From positions 559,975 through 623,974 of the forward strand of contig NZ_FODZ01000003.1 of assembly GCF_900110505.1 (NCBI RefSeq): 64,000 bases of DNA. The letters run 5' to 3'. The notes under the pieces were generated by a model. It saw nothing but the letters and a program-made list of their open reading frames with translations, did no database searches and was not told the DNA's origin. The stretch comes from Luteibacter sp. UNC138MFCol5.1 (GTDB lineage Bacteria; Pseudomonadota; Gammaproteobacteria; Xanthomonadales; Rhodanobacteraceae). Of the stretch, positions 8,669 to 17,815 are shown one piece after another (position 1 is the stretch's first letter; each line of letters opens with the position of its first letter). Position numbers and translations under genes: made by a program.

Positions 8669-9574
8669 TTACGCCGCGGGGAGGAAGAGGTTGCCGATCG
8701 GAATGGTCGCCAGTGAGAGCAGGATGCCGGCGCCGAGCACGGTGTTGGCAAGTTGCGGCTCGAGATCGTACCGGTCGGCGAGGATGGCCGCGGAAATCAT
8801 CGGTGCCATCGCCGCCTGAAGCACACCGACGGTCAGGGTCAGGCCGCCGACGCCGGCGGCCACGCCGATGCCTAGCACCAGCAGCGGTGCGAGCAGCAGC
8901 TTCCACGCCAGGCCGGCGGTCAGCGCTCCCACCTGCCCGCGACGCAGGTGCAGGCGGAATTGCAGGCCGACCGAGAACAGCGCGAGCGGCGTCAGCGTCT
9001 GGCCGATCTGCAGCAACACCTTCTCGACCATCGCGGGCCACCCGCCGAGGAGGCCGACGGTCACGCCGATCACGAGGCAGACGAACGCCGGAAACGTCAG
9101 CACCCGGCGGACGATCGATGCGGCGCTCGCGCCGCGCCCGGAATACATCGACGCCACGACGATGCCGCCCGCGGCGAGCATCGGAAAACATCCGAGCTGG
9201 TCGGCGATGACGGCGATGGAGAGGCCGGGTTTGCCGTGCAAGGCCTCCATCATCGGGTAGCCGATGAACGAGGTGTTGCCCAGGCCGCAGACGAGCGTGA
9301 GGCAGCCGATGCGCTGGGGACTCCACGCGAAGAGCCGGCCCAGCGTGGCGAACAGCGCCCAGGCGCCGAAGAAGGTCACGTACATGCCGACGACGGGGAA
9401 CCAGAGGTTCACGTCGATCGTGACGTGGGGAACGAGCGCCAGCACCAGCGCCGGCAGCGCGACGTTGAGCACCCACCAGTTGATGCCCGGCACGATGCCG
9501 TCGGGCAGCGTCGCGAAACGGCGCGCAAGGATGCCGAGGGCGAGGCAGAGGAAGAGGATCAGGAGCGCGGACAT
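8669..9574 (-). CDS. AEC-family transporter (auxin efflux carrier type)
   Basis: 301 residues, almost all hydrophobic, with about ten predicted membrane segments beginning at MSALLILFLCLALG. The gene lies in the inner membrane class of the AEC/PIN-like family: LGNTSFIGYP in the first half and the C-terminal LQAAMAPMISAAILADRY match that family. Substrates of bacterial members (malonate, malate, amino acids) cannot be read from sequence. The start at 9574 was chosen because upstream codons enter a REP repeat (GADLAATSS is repeat-derived). It precedes the S4-domain gene by 41 bp, so they may be co-transcribed. Confidence 0.85.
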   Translation of the reverse strand: MSALLILFLCLALGILARRFATLPDGIVPGINWWVLNVALPALVLALVPHVTIDVNLWFPVVGMYVTFFGAWALFATLGRLFAWSPQRIGCLTLVCGLGNTSFIGYPMMEALHGKPGLSIAVIADQLGCFPMLAAGGIVVASMYSGRGASAASIVRRVLTFPAFVCLVIGVTVGLLGGWPAMVEKVLLQIGQTLTPLALFSVGLQFRLHLRRGQVGALTAGLAWKLLLAPLLVLGIGVAAGVGGLTLTVGVLQAAMAPMISAAILADRYDLEPQLANTVLGAGILLSLATIPIGNLFLPAA

Positions 9575-9649
9575 GGGCGGGGACGATAGCAGGGAGGCGG
9601 TCGTCCCTGGGGTGACGTGGCTGTGAGAGCGGCGGGCCTGTGGCGCCTC

Positions 9650-9753
9650 GCGAGAAGACGTCGCGGCCAGGTCCGCTCCCACAACGGCGAGGGAGCGGAC
9701 CTAGCCCTACTGTCGTTGTGGGAGCGGACCTGGCCGCGACCGCTTTTCGCGGA
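9650..9753. repeat. REP-like inverted pair, family B
   Basis: The arm ending GTCCGCTCCCAC (about 9650-9681) and its inverted partner GTGGGAGCGGACCTGGCCGC (from 9719) face each other across about 37 bp. It separates the AEC carrier from htpG. Other family B copies are at 14736, 26347-26671 and 51174. Confidence 0.75.
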
Positions 9754-9771
9754 GCGCGGAGGGTCTCGCGC

Positions 9772-11637
9772 TTACCCCAGCAGCACCCGGTTCATCCGCT
9801 GCACGAAGCCCGCGGGATCCGCGAGCTGAGCACCCGCGGTGATCTCCGCCTGCTCGAGCAACAGGCTGGCGAGGTCGCCGGCCTTCGCGTCGTCGGCTTC
9901 GCCGGCAAGACGCTGCACCAGCGGATGCGACGGGTTGAGTTCCAGCGCCGGCTTCGACGCCGGCACGTCCTGGCCCGCTTCGCGCAGCAGGCGCGCCAGG
10001 TGGGGGGCGAGGTCGAAATCGGCCAGCGCGAGCACCGACGGCGAATCCGTCAGGCGCGCGGACACGCGCACGTCGCTCACGCGATCGCCGAGCAACGACT
10101 TCGCGCGTTCGATCAGCGGCGCGGCCTCGGCCGTGGCGGCTTCCTGCTTCGCCTTGTCGGCCTCGTCGAGCGGGAACTCGCCCTTGGACACGTTGCGCAG
10201 ACGCTTCCCTTCGTACTCGGTGAGGTAACCGAGCATCCACTCGTCGACGCGGTCGGACATCAGCAGCACTTCGATGCCCTTCGCCTTCAGCGCTTCGAGC
10301 GCGGGGTTGCCCGCGGCGGCGGTGTAGCTATCGGCGGTGACGTACCAGATGGCGTCCTGTCCCACCGCCATGCGGCCGATGTAGTCGTCGAACGAAACCG
10401 TCTTCGCCGCGCCGTCGCCCTTCGTCGAGGCGAAGCGCAGCAGCTTCGCGATGCGCTCGCGGTTGGCGGTGTCCTCGACGATGCCTTCCTTCAGCGTGTT
10501 GCCGAAGCCGGCGAGGAACGTCGCGAACTTTTCCGGCTCGTCGCGGGCGATCTTCTCGAGCACATCGAGCACGCGCTTCACGCAGGCGCTCTTGATGCGC
10601 TCGAGCTGGCGATTCTGCTGGAGGATCTCGCGGCTGACATTCAGCGGCAGGTCGTCGGCGTCCACCACGCCGCGCACGAAGCGCAGGTAGTTCGGCAGCA
10701 GTTCCTCCGCGGCGTCCATGATGAAGACGCGCTTGATGTACAGCTTGAGGCCCTTGCGCTCCTCGCGGCCGCCCATCATCAGGTCGAACGGCGGCTGCTC
10801 CGGCACGTAGAGCAGCGTGGTATAGCTCTGCGAGCCTTCGACGCGGTTGTGGCTCCAGGCCAGCGGATCGTTGAAGTCGTGCCCCAGCGACTTGTAGAAC
10901 TCCTTGTATTCCTCGTCGGTGATCTCGGTCTTCGGGCGCGACCACAGCGCGGACGCCGAGTTGACGGTCGACCAGTCGGTCGGGTCCGGCTTGCCGTCCT
11001 TCTCGGCGGGCATGCGGATCGGGAATGCCACGTGGTCCGAGTACTTGGTCACCAGCGAACGGAGCTTCCAGGCGTTGAGGAACTCGTCCTCGTCGGCCTT
11101 CAGATGCAGCACGACCGTGGTGCCGCGCTCGGTGACGTTCGTGTCCTCGAGCGAGTACTCGCCCTTGCCGTCGCTTTCCCAGCGCACGCCGGCCTCGGTC
11201 GGCTGACCCGCGCGGCGCGTGATGACGGTGACCTTGTCGGCCACGACGAACGCCGAATAGAAACCGACGCCGAACTGACCGATCAGGCGGGCGTCCGCCT
11301 TCTGCTCGCCCGAAAGCGCTTCGAGGTAGCGGCGGGTGCCGGAGCTGGCGATCGTGCCGATGTTGGTGACGACGTCGTCACGGCTCATGCCGATGCCGTT
11401 GTCGCGGATGCTGATCGTGCGGGCGTCCGGGTCCCAGGTCACCTGGATGCGCAGTTCGGCATCGCCGTCGGTCAGGGAGGGGTCCGCGATCGCCTCGAAG
11501 CGAAGCTTGTCGCACGCGTCGGAGGCGTTGGAGATGAGCTCGCGCAGGAAGATTTCCTTGTGCGAGTAGAGGGAGTGGGTCACCAGGTGCAGGACCTGCG
11601 CGACCTCGGCTTCGAACTTACGGGTTTCCTGGCTCAC
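9772..11637 (-). CDS. htpG: Chaperone protein HtpG (Hsp90)
   Basis: 621 residues, the usual bacterial Hsp90 length. The N-terminal GHKL ATPase shows LRELISNASDA (Glu33 and Asn37) and DNGIGMSRDD; the middle domain has RVFIMD and LPLNVSRE. ATP-driven cytosolic chaperone. The start is GTG at 11637, with AAGGA about 8 nt upstream. A CCCCAT element lies upstream in a C/T-rich region, but no convincing sigma-32 -35 accompanies it, so heat-shock control is expected from the family rather than demonstrated. Confidence 0.97.
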   Translation of the reverse strand: MSQETRKFEAEVAQVLHLVTHSLYSHKEIFLRELISNASDACDKLRFEAIADPSLTDGDAELRIQVTWDPDARTISIRDNGIGMSRDDVVTNIGTIASSGTRRYLEALSGEQKADARLIGQFGVGFYSAFVVADKVTVITRRAGQPTEAGVRWESDGKGEYSLEDTNVTERGTTVVLHLKADEDEFLNAWKLRSLVTKYSDHVAFPIRMPAEKDGKPDPTDWSTVNSASALWSRPKTEITDEEYKEFYKSLGHDFNDPLAWSHNRVEGSQSYTTLLYVPEQPPFDLMMGGREERKGLKLYIKRVFIMDAAEELLPNYLRFVRGVVDADDLPLNVSREILQQNRQLERIKSACVKRVLDVLEKIARDEPEKFATFLAGFGNTLKEGIVEDTANRERIAKLLRFASTKGDGAAKTVSFDDYIGRMAVGQDAIWYVTADSYTAAAGNPALEALKAKGIEVLLMSDRVDEWMLGYLTEYEGKRLRNVSKGEFPLDEADKAKQEAATAEAAPLIERAKSLLGDRVSDVRVSARLTDSPSVLALADFDLAPHLARLLREAGQDVPASKPALELNPSHPLVQRLAGEADDAKAGDLASLLLEQAEITAGAQLADPAGFVQRMNRVLLG

Positions 11638-11745
11638 GATGCCGTTCCTTCAGGGTGGGACAGGCAGGGGAGTATGGGGATGGGACGGGAGCGGGAAAAG
11701 GGGGTGGTGGGTGGTGCCGCGACCTGAGACCGTGAGGGGATCGTT

Positions 11746-11889
11746 GGGGATGGGAGATGGGAAATGGGGGCGCGACATCGTGCGTCCGAGGGCACCGGTC
11801 GCCCACCGGGTGCGTCGAGGCGCTCGAGGCGCTGCTGCCCCCTCGACCGCGCGCCGGGACCGCGCCCCCACTTCCCATTTCCCACCTCC
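11746..11889. repeat. Imperfect inverted repeat in the htpX-htpG gap
   Basis: A purine-rich left arm around 11746-11774 (GGGAGATGGGAAATGGGGGC) is roughly complemented at 11861-11889 (CGCCCCCACTTCCCATTTCC). Together with adjacent G-rich sequence (11655-11715) it fills most of the 313-bp gap. A shorter similar motif (GGGAAGTGGGGGCG ... CCCCACTCCCCG) lies at about 37505-37575, so it may be another dispersed family. No gene is visible. Confidence 0.5.
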
Positions 11890-11912
11890 ACGTAGCCCCT
11901 CTCCGTCCCCGG

Positions 11913-11941
11913 AAAAAAAGAGGCCGCCTTCCGGCGGCCTC
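11913..11941 (-). terminator. Terminator of htpX
   Basis: The stem GAGGCCGCC (11920-11928) / GGCGGCCTC (11933-11941), read on the minus strand, is followed by seven Ts (the A run at 11913-11919). It lies 10 bp after the htpX stop codon. Confidence 0.9.
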
Positions 11942-11950
11942 CTGTCCGGA

Positions 11951-12841
11951 TCACCTCGCGGCCTGCAGCGCCGCGATGCGTTCCTCGATGGGCGGGTGGC
12001 TCATGAACAGCCGCTTGAAGCCCGAGGCCAGGTGGCCGGAAATGCCGAAGGCCTGGATCGTCTGCGGCAGCGACGTGTCGCCGTGGTTGCCGGAGAGGCG
12101 CTGCAGCGCGGAGATCATCGAGGCGCGGCCGGCGAGGCTGGCGCCCGCGGCGTCCGCCCGGAACTCGCGCCAGCGCGAGAACCACATGACGATCATCGAG
12201 GCGAACAGGCCGAACACGATCTGCAGCACCATCACGACCACGAAGTAGCCGATGCCGCCCTCGCCGTCGCGCTCGCGGCCGCCGCTGAGCCAGCTGTCGA
12301 CCACGCGGCCCACGACGCGGGCGAGCACGATCACCAGCGTGTTGAGCACGCCCTGGATCAGGGTCAGGGTGACCATGTCGCCGTTGGCGACGTGACCGAT
12401 CTCGTGGCCGAGCACGGCCGAGACCTGCTCGCGGTCCATCTGCTGCAGGAGACCCGTGCTCACGGCCACGAGCGCGTTGTTGCGCGACATGCCGGTGGCG
12501 AAGGCGTTCATTTCCGGCGCGTCGTAGACGGCCACCTCGGGCATGCCGATGCCGGCCTTCTCGGCGTGGCGGCGGACGGTCTCGAGCAGCCAGCGCTCCG
12601 TTTCGTTGCGCGGCTCCTTGATGACCTGGGCCCCGGTGGACATCTTCGCGGTCCACTTCGAGATGGCCAGCGAAATGAATGCGCCGCCCATGCCGAAGAC
12701 GGAGGCGAAGACGATCAGGCCACCGATACCCATGCCGCGCTGGGCGGCCCACTGATCGATGCCGAGGACCCGGCAGACGATCGTCAGCAGCAGGATGACC
12801 GCGAGGTTGGTGGCGACGAACAAGGCGATGCGTTTGAACAT
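11951..12841 (-). CDS. htpX: Membrane zinc metalloprotease HtpX
   Basis: 296 residues. Two N-terminal membrane helices (about 5-25 and 38-60) precede a cytoplasmic M48 protease domain with HEIGH at 146-150 and a distal EFRADAAGA motif that supplies the third zinc ligand. A second hydrophobic pair lies at about 155-205. HtpX degrades misfolded inner-membrane proteins alongside FtsH. A sigma-32-like promoter is visible upstream and a terminator immediately downstream, so the gene is a single unit. Confidence 0.97.
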   Translation of the reverse strand: MFKRIALFVATNLAVILLLTIVCRVLGIDQWAAQRGMGIGGLIVFASVFGMGGAFISLAISKWTAKMSTGAQVIKEPRNETERWLLETVRRHAEKAGIGMPEVAVYDAPEMNAFATGMSRNNALVAVSTGLLQQMDREQVSAVLGHEIGHVANGDMVTLTLIQGVLNTLVIVLARVVGRVVDSWLSGGRERDGEGGIGYFVVVMVLQIVFGLFASMIVMWFSRWREFRADAAGASLAGRASMISALQRLSGNHGDTSLPQTIQAFGISGHLASGFKRLFMSHPPIEERIAALQAAR

Positions 12842-12893
12842 GGTTTGTCTCTCTCATGGCGGCAGGCTAAGTGGCGCCGCACAAGGCAATTTT

Positions 12894-12918
12894 TCGGGGC
12901 GGACACTGAATGATTCAA
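12894..12918 (-). promoter_or_regulatory. Sigma-32-like heat-shock promoter of htpX
   Basis: On the minus strand, TTGAAT (12918-12913), a 13-bp spacer and CCCCGA (12899-12894) resemble the sigma-32 pattern CTTGAAA-N13-15-CCCCAT. It lies about 50 bp before the htpX start codon. The -10 half has two mismatches. Confidence 0.45.
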
Positions 12919-12961
12919 TGGCCGCACCGGCATCCACCGCCGCGAAGGCGTCACGTGGCCG

Positions 12962-12990
12962 CTGGCAGCGGAACGCGCATCGCCTACACT
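12962..12990 (+). promoter_or_regulatory. Sigma-70-like promoter of gluQ
   Basis: CTGGCA (12962-12967), a 17-bp spacer and TACACT (12985-12990) match four of six -35 bases and the main -10 bases. Transcription would begin near 12997, about 40 nt before the gluQ start. Confidence 0.4.
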
Positions 12991-13038
12991 GACACGTCTG
13001 CCCGTCGCGACCATGAGAAACCTCTCAATTCCCGATCC

Positions 13039-13920
13039 ATGACAGTGCCGGCCTATCGCGGACGCTTCGCTCCCTCGCCCACGGGCGCCCTGCACTTCGG
13101 CTCGCTGGTCGCGGCCGTCGGCAGCTGGCTGGTGGCCCGCCACGCCGGTGGGCAGTGGCTGGTACGCATCGAAGACATCGATCCTCCGCGCGAGGTTCCC
13201 GGATCGGCCGCGGCCATCCTCTCGACGCTCGACGCCTTCGGCATGACGCCCGACGCGCCGCCCGTCTTCCAGTCGCGGCGCGATGCGCTCTACGAGGCCG
13301 CCTTCGCACGCCTGCGCGACGAGGGCCATCTGTTTCCCTGCTGGTGCAGCCGCGCAGAGCTCGCCGCGCACGGCGGCCTGCATCGCGACGGCCGGTGCAT
13401 CGCGCCTCCCGATCCGTCGCGCGCACCGGCGTGGCGCTTGCGCTCGCCCGACCGGGTGATCGCGTGGACGGACGACCTCCAGGGTCCGCAGGCGGAAAAC
13501 CTCCGGGAGGTCGCCGGCGACTTCGTCATCCGCCGGGTCGAGGGGTTGTGGTCGTACCAGCTCGCCTGCGTGGTCGACGACGGCGAACAGGGCATCACGC
13601 ACGTCGTCCGCGGCGCCGACCTGCTCGACTCCACCGCCCGGCAGATCTACCTGCAGGGCCTGCTGGGTCTTCCCAGCCCGGGTTACCTCCATTTGCCGCT
13701 GGTCGTGGACGCGGAAGGCCGGAAACTGTCGAAGTCGTCGGCGGCCGTGCCGGTGGATCCGACCGATCCCCTGCCCGCCCTGCGTCTGGCGCTGGACCGG
13801 CTCGGCGTGCCCACGACGAGCGCCGCCACGAGCCCGGCCGACCTGCTGCGCGACGCCCTGCGCGAATTCGCGCCTGCGACGCTCCGCCGCAGTAGTCTTA
13901 CCCGGGGCGCGACGTTATAA
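13039..13920 (+). CDS. gluQ: Glutamyl-Q tRNA(Asp) synthetase
   Basis: 293 residues, a truncated GluRS paralogue lacking the anticodon-binding domain, which is what distinguishes GluQ from GltX. The HIGH-type motif is at FAPSPTGALHFGS (residues 10-22). A zinc knuckle has CWC near residue 100 and a further Cys at DGRCIAPP. The KMSKS motif appears as KLSKSS near 233. It attaches glutamate to queuosine 34 of tRNA-Asp. The start at 13039 places the HIGH motif at the standard distance. The queA gene elsewhere in this window makes the queuosine precursor it acts on. Confidence 0.95.
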   Translation: MTVPAYRGRFAPSPTGALHFGSLVAAVGSWLVARHAGGQWLVRIEDIDPPREVPGSAAAILSTLDAFGMTPDAPPVFQSRRDALYEAAFARLRDEGHLFPCWCSRAELAAHGGLHRDGRCIAPPDPSRAPAWRLRSPDRVIAWTDDLQGPQAENLREVAGDFVIRRVEGLWSYQLACVVDDGEQGITHVVRGADLLDSTARQIYLQGLLGLPSPGYLHLPLVVDAEGRKLSKSSAAVPVDPTDPLPALRLALDRLGVPTTSAATSPADLLRDALREFAPATLRRSSLTRGATL

Positions 13921-13964
13921 CGAAGGTTTGCCCGCACGCGGGCCACGACGGGACGATCGGGACG

Positions 13965-14717
13965 ATGAAGCAGGGTATGACGCAGCGCACGGCACTGGTG
14001 ACCGGCGGCACGGGCGGCATCGGTACGGCGATCGTGCGCTACCTTGCCCGGCAGGGCCACCGGGTCGCCACCAACTACCGCGACGACGCCCGCGCGGCCG
14101 CCTGGCGCGAGGACATGATCCGCGACGGCATCGACGTCGTGATGGTGCCGGGCGACGTGTCGGACCCCGCCTCGGCCGAGGCGATGATCCGCGGCGTGGA
14201 GGACCTGGCCGGCCCGGTCGAGATCCTGATCAACAACGCCGGCATCACCCGCGACACGACGTTCCACAAGATGGACTACCAGCAGTGGACCGAGGTGGTG
14301 AACACCAACCTCAACGCCTGTTTCAACGTGACGCGCCCCGTGATCGAGGGCATGCGCTCGCGTCAGTGGGGCCGCATCGTCCAGATCAGCTCGATCAACG
14401 GTCAGAAGGGCCAGTACGGCCAGGCCAACTACGCTGCCGCGAAGGCCGGCGTGCACGGCTTCACCATCTCGCTGGCGCAGGAGAACGCGAAGTTCGGCAT
14501 CACCGTGAACACGGTCTCGCCCGGCTACGTCGGCACCGACCTCGTCATGGCCGTGCCCGAGGACATCCGCGCCAAGATCGTCGCGCAGATCCCCGTCGGT
14601 CGCCTCGGCCGGCCCGAGGAAATCGCCCACGCCGTCGCGTTCCTCACCTCCGAGGATTCCAGCTGGATCACCGGATCGAACCTCGCCATCAATGGCGGCC
14701 ATTACATGGGCTGGTAG
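13965..14717 (+). CDS. phbB: Acetoacetyl-CoA reductase-like short-chain dehydrogenase
   Basis: 250 residues. A Rossmann-type TGGTGGIG starts near residue 14 and NNAG lies at about 92-95; the catalytic set is Ser of QISSING and YAAAK. The DTTFHKM, NLNACFNVTRP and QKGQYGQANY blocks are those of PhbB/PhaB, which reduces acetoacetyl-CoA to 3-hydroxybutyryl-CoA with NADPH for polyhydroxybutyrate. No phaA or phaC is nearby, so polymer synthesis is not proven. MTQRT (13977) is an alternative start. Its TAG stop lies inside a GTAGGAGC string resembling a REP head. Confidence 0.85.
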   Translation: MKQGMTQRTALVTGGTGGIGTAIVRYLARQGHRVATNYRDDARAAAWREDMIRDGIDVVMVPGDVSDPASAEAMIRGVEDLAGPVEILINNAGITRDTTFHKMDYQQWTEVVNTNLNACFNVTRPVIEGMRSRQWGRIVQISSINGQKGQYGQANYAAAKAGVHGFTISLAQENAKFGITVNTVSPGYVGTDLVMAVPEDIRAKIVAQIPVGRLGRPEEIAHAVAFLTSEDSSWITGSNLAINGGHYMGW

Positions 14718-14735
14718 GAGCACCGAAGAGGCCGT

Positions 14736-14915
14736 GTGGGAGCGGACCCGGCCGCGACAGCTTCTCGCCCCACCCTGCGCGCTGGCGCGCAAACCTGGAG
14801 ACCGCGGCGAAGAGCTGTCGCGGCCAGGGCCGCTCCCACGATTTCCGGCGACGATCTGTGGGAGCGGACCCGGCCGCGACAGCTTCTCGCCCCGCCCTGC
14901 GCGCTGGCGCGCGAA
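14736..14915. repeat. REP-like block, family B, with tandem direct duplication
   Basis: A segment of about 58 bp starting GTGGGAGCGGACCCGGCCGC occurs at 14736 and again, nearly identical, at 14858 (period 122 bp). Between them lies an inverted arm ending GGCCGCTCCCAC (to 14839). The block fills the gap between the phbB-like gene and the convergent catalase-related gene. Confidence 0.8.
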
Positions 14916-14940
14916 CCCTGAAATCGCGCCCGGGCCTTTC

Positions 14941-16047
14941 CTACAGGCCGAGTTCTTCGATCGAACGGGGCTCGACGACGCTCACGTTGTTATGGTGCGC
15001 GCGGAACTTCGCCATGACCTTGTACGCCAGCCTCCGGGCGCGCATGACCGATCCGAGCGGCCGGTGCGCGGCGATGCCATGCCACGGGCTGAAGGCCAGG
15101 CCGTCGTCGATCGCGGCGCGACGCGCGGCGTTCCACGCGGCCTGCGGCGGCACGACGATGCGCGCGACGTCGATGTAAGGGCTTTTCTCCTCCGGCCAGA
15201 CCACGGAAGCGTCCTCGACCGGCATGGTCTCCGGGTCCGTGCAGAACTGCACCCGCAGGTCCCATTCCCCGCCTTCTTCCGCGAAGTGGTTGACCATCGC
15301 CTCGCGCAAGCCGTTGGACTTGCCGTTGACGTTGAGCGTGGCATCGGTGAGCGCCGTCAGGTTCGGCGAGTGCGGCGCGATCGACACCTTCACCACGTAA
15401 TCGCCGAAGCGCAGAGGCGCTTGCGAATAATAGGTATCGCCGAGCGGATTCGTCTCCGGCTGGCCGCCCAGCGCGAGCAGCGTCGGGCTCCGGCCGCCGA
15501 AGGCCTCGATCACGCGCTCGGTGCCGCGGAGCACCGCGGAAAGCGCCTTCTTCGCACCTTCCGCGCGATCCGTCGTCGCGGCGATCAGCTTCAGCGTGCC
15601 CGCGAAACGCTTCGCGTTGGGCGCCGAAAAGGCCGGGCCGTTGACCAGCACGAAGTCCTGAGTGACGTCCCCGTCGCTGCCGGGGAGACGCTCACCCTCC
15701 ACGCCGACGATCTTCACCGCCATGCCACGCGGCGTCGAAACGCTGTCGTCGAGGATGTCGCCCGGCACCGTCGAGAGGCGCATCACCAGGGGATAGCGCC
15801 CCGGCTTCGCGAAGATGCCCTGCGCGAGCTCGCGCGGCAGGTCGTCCGGGACGATCAGTTCGCCCGTCAGCAGCGCATGGCTCTTCGCATGCACGGAACG
15901 ATGCGCGTGCTTCTCGTGTTCCAGCGTCGTCTGGTTGATCTTCGTCAGCGTCTCGATCAGCTGCTCGGTAGTCTCCGCCTCGTCGGGTTCGACATGCTCC
16001 AGCGATTCGTCGAAGAGGATCGGCGGTGGGCTGAGGTTGAGGGGCAT
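14941..16047 (-). CDS. Catalase-related haem protein (SrpA/small catalase family)
   Basis: 368 residues, shorter than clade 1-3 catalases. VHAKSHAL near residue 54 supplies the distal-side His region, FVLVNGPAFSAPNAK corresponds to the catalase FxxxNxPxF region, and the C-terminal FSPWHGIAAHRPLGS matches the NPWH...HRPLG motif of this subfamily. Members include SrpA-like proteins and catalase-fold peroxidases with limited catalase activity. The usual proximal-Tyr helix motif of full-length catalases is not evident, so activity is uncertain. No signal peptide. It is convergent with the phbB-like gene and separated from it by REP repeats. Confidence 0.8.
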   Translation of the reverse strand: MPLNLSPPPILFDESLEHVEPDEAETTEQLIETLTKINQTTLEHEKHAHRSVHAKSHALLTGELIVPDDLPRELAQGIFAKPGRYPLVMRLSTVPGDILDDSVSTPRGMAVKIVGVEGERLPGSDGDVTQDFVLVNGPAFSAPNAKRFAGTLKLIAATTDRAEGAKKALSAVLRGTERVIEAFGGRSPTLLALGGQPETNPLGDTYYSQAPLRFGDYVVKVSIAPHSPNLTALTDATLNVNGKSNGLREAMVNHFAEEGGEWDLRVQFCTDPETMPVEDASVVWPEEKSPYIDVARIVVPPQAAWNAARRAAIDDGLAFSPWHGIAAHRPLGSVMRARRLAYKVMAKFRAHHNNVSVVEPRSIEELGL

Positions 16048-16129
16048 GGCATGGCTCGGCGCTGGCGTGTCGCAGGATCTTGGCGCCGGTGCCGTGAAGG
16101 ACCGGTCGGCGCCGGACGCCCCTGCCCTG

Positions 16130-17794
16130 TCACATGAGCTTGTAGCTGAACGTCAGGTTCCAGCGCATGTCGCGGTCACGGGTTTCGGGCGGCTTGTCAC
16201 CCGTGGGCCAGGCGAGCGCGAAATCGACCGAGTAATGCTTGTTGTCGGAGGCCCGCACGCCCACCGCCGCGGAATCGAGCCGGTCGATCAAGGGACGGCC
16301 GCCGTTGAGGTAGACGCGGGCGGTCTGATAGGCCACGTACGGCACGATCGACTTGATCCACCGGGCACCGGAGACGAAGCTGCGATTCACCTCACCGGAC
16401 GCCGCCCAGCCACTGTCGCCCGCGGCGTCGCCGGGATCGTACGCGTAGGCGAAGCTCGGCCCGCCGAAGTTGATCTGCTCCGTCGAGGGCAACGCGGAGT
16501 CGCTGTACTGTCCGGTCGCGCGGAACACCGTGCCGAGATGGTGCGCCCACTGGTTCGACCAGACGAGGTTGCCCGTGTAACGGGTGAACGAGACGTCGGG
16601 CGTCGCCAGGCCCAGCTCACCCACGTTGCTGACCGCGCGCGAATACGCGCCCAGCCCCGCGAATCCGTGCGCGACGGCGAACGAGAACTGCCGCGTCTGC
16701 GTCGTGCTCACTTTCAGCCACGAGAGTTCCGCGTTGAGCACGCGCACGCTCGACTGCAGCGCGACCATCGCGCCGGTGTCGACGTTGCGGTAGCGATCGT
16801 CCTGGCGCGATGCGTAGATGCCCGTCGTCACCCCGAGGCGTTCCGAGTTGTTCAGCACGATCGGATAGATGGCCGAGAGGGCGAGACGCTCCTGCGTGAG
16901 GCGGTGATCGAGGTACGACGGAAGCTGCTCGTCGGTGTCCGGCTGGCCCCAGTAACGACTCGCATCCACCTTGCCCTGCCACCCGCGCGAACCGATGGGC
17001 TGAAGGTAGCCGGCCGAATAGAAGCGCTGGCCGCCTCCGTTCGGAAACAGCGTCGAAAGGCTGAGCTGCTCGCCCAGCGGCGTCGCGCCATTTTCCAGCA
17101 GCGTGAACACGCCCTGCGCCCCGGGATGGTTGAGGTCGAGGCCGTAGCTCACGTCATAGCGCTGTCGCGTCACTGCCAGATCGAGTTTCGTCGCGCCGTC
17201 AGTGGTCGTCGGCGGCGGGACGTTCGCGGCGATCTTCACACCGGGAAGCTGGCCGAGGAGTTGCGTGTAACGCTCGAACGTCTCCTGGCGCAGCGGGCGC
17301 TCGCCGACGACATGCGCGGCCATCGCGCGGATGCGCGGTTCGAGATTACCGGGATCGCCCGTCACGTCGACCGAGGCCACATAACCCTCGACCACCTGGA
17401 TGCGAACGACGCCACCGGCGAGGTTTTGTGCCGGAACGAACGCGAACGAAAGCGCATAGCCCCGCGCCTTGTACATCGCGGTGACCTTGTCGGCGGCCGC
17501 GACGAGGTCGCGCACGGTCACGTCCTTGCCCTTGAGCGGCGTGAACACGGCGGCCACCTCGGCGAAAGGCACCGAGTGCACGCCCGTGACGTCGAAGCGC
17601 GTCGGCGTGAGATGGGTCGACAACAGGGCTTCGAGCGCCGGGTTCGGCGCCTGCACGTTCACCTGCACCGATGGCGCCTGTTTCGGCGCTTCCGCTCGGG
17701 GAAGGGTCTGTAACGGATTGGCGGGGGCGCGGACCTGCGCGTGGGCGGAGCAGACGACGGTCATGCCAAGGAGGCAACCGAACCATCGGGACAT
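16130..17794 (-). CDS. TpsB-type outer-membrane transporter (ShlB/FhaC/HecB family)
   Basis: 554 residues with a signal peptide (cleavage after CSAHA, residue 19). A Pro-rich linker leads to a POTRA region of about residues 60-205 (FDVTGVHSVPF, RIQVVEGYVASVDVTG, RQTFERY-like spacing). The rest is an antiparallel beta-barrel with alternating hydrophobic strands, ending in SYKLM rather than the usual terminal aromatic residue. TpsB proteins export a partner TpsA through two-partner secretion. No TpsA with a haemagglutination TPS domain is nearby; the gene instead follows a glycine-rich lipoprotein gene, 111 bp upstream. SD GAAGGAA precedes the ATG. Confidence 0.85.
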   Translation of the reverse strand: MSRWFGCLLGMTVVCSAHAQVRAPANPLQTLPRAEAPKQAPSVQVNVQAPNPALEALLSTHLTPTRFDVTGVHSVPFAEVAAVFTPLKGKDVTVRDLVAAADKVTAMYKARGYALSFAFVPAQNLAGGVVRIQVVEGYVASVDVTGDPGNLEPRIRAMAAHVVGERPLRQETFERYTQLLGQLPGVKIAANVPPPTTTDGATKLDLAVTRQRYDVSYGLDLNHPGAQGVFTLLENGATPLGEQLSLSTLFPNGGGQRFYSAGYLQPIGSRGWQGKVDASRYWGQPDTDEQLPSYLDHRLTQERLALSAIYPIVLNNSERLGVTTGIYASRQDDRYRNVDTGAMVALQSSVRVLNAELSWLKVSTTQTRQFSFAVAHGFAGLGAYSRAVSNVGELGLATPDVSFTRYTGNLVWSNQWAHHLGTVFRATGQYSDSALPSTEQINFGGPSFAYAYDPGDAAGDSGWAASGEVNRSFVSGARWIKSIVPYVAYQTARVYLNGGRPLIDRLDSAAVGVRASDNKHYSVDFALAWPTGDKPPETRDRDMRWNLTFSYKLM

Positions 17795-17815
17795 GGACGT
17801 TCCTTCTTCATTTCA

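Noticed and set aside
11640-11720. Sigma-32 promoter for htpG (CCCCAT element)
   Set aside because: The CCCCAT is present in a C/T-rich tract, but no TTGAA-like -35 lies at 13-17 bp, so the match may be compositional.
14736-14915. CRISPR-like array
   Set aside because: Repeats are inverted, palindromic and few, with no uniform spacers and no cas genes; they are REP elements.
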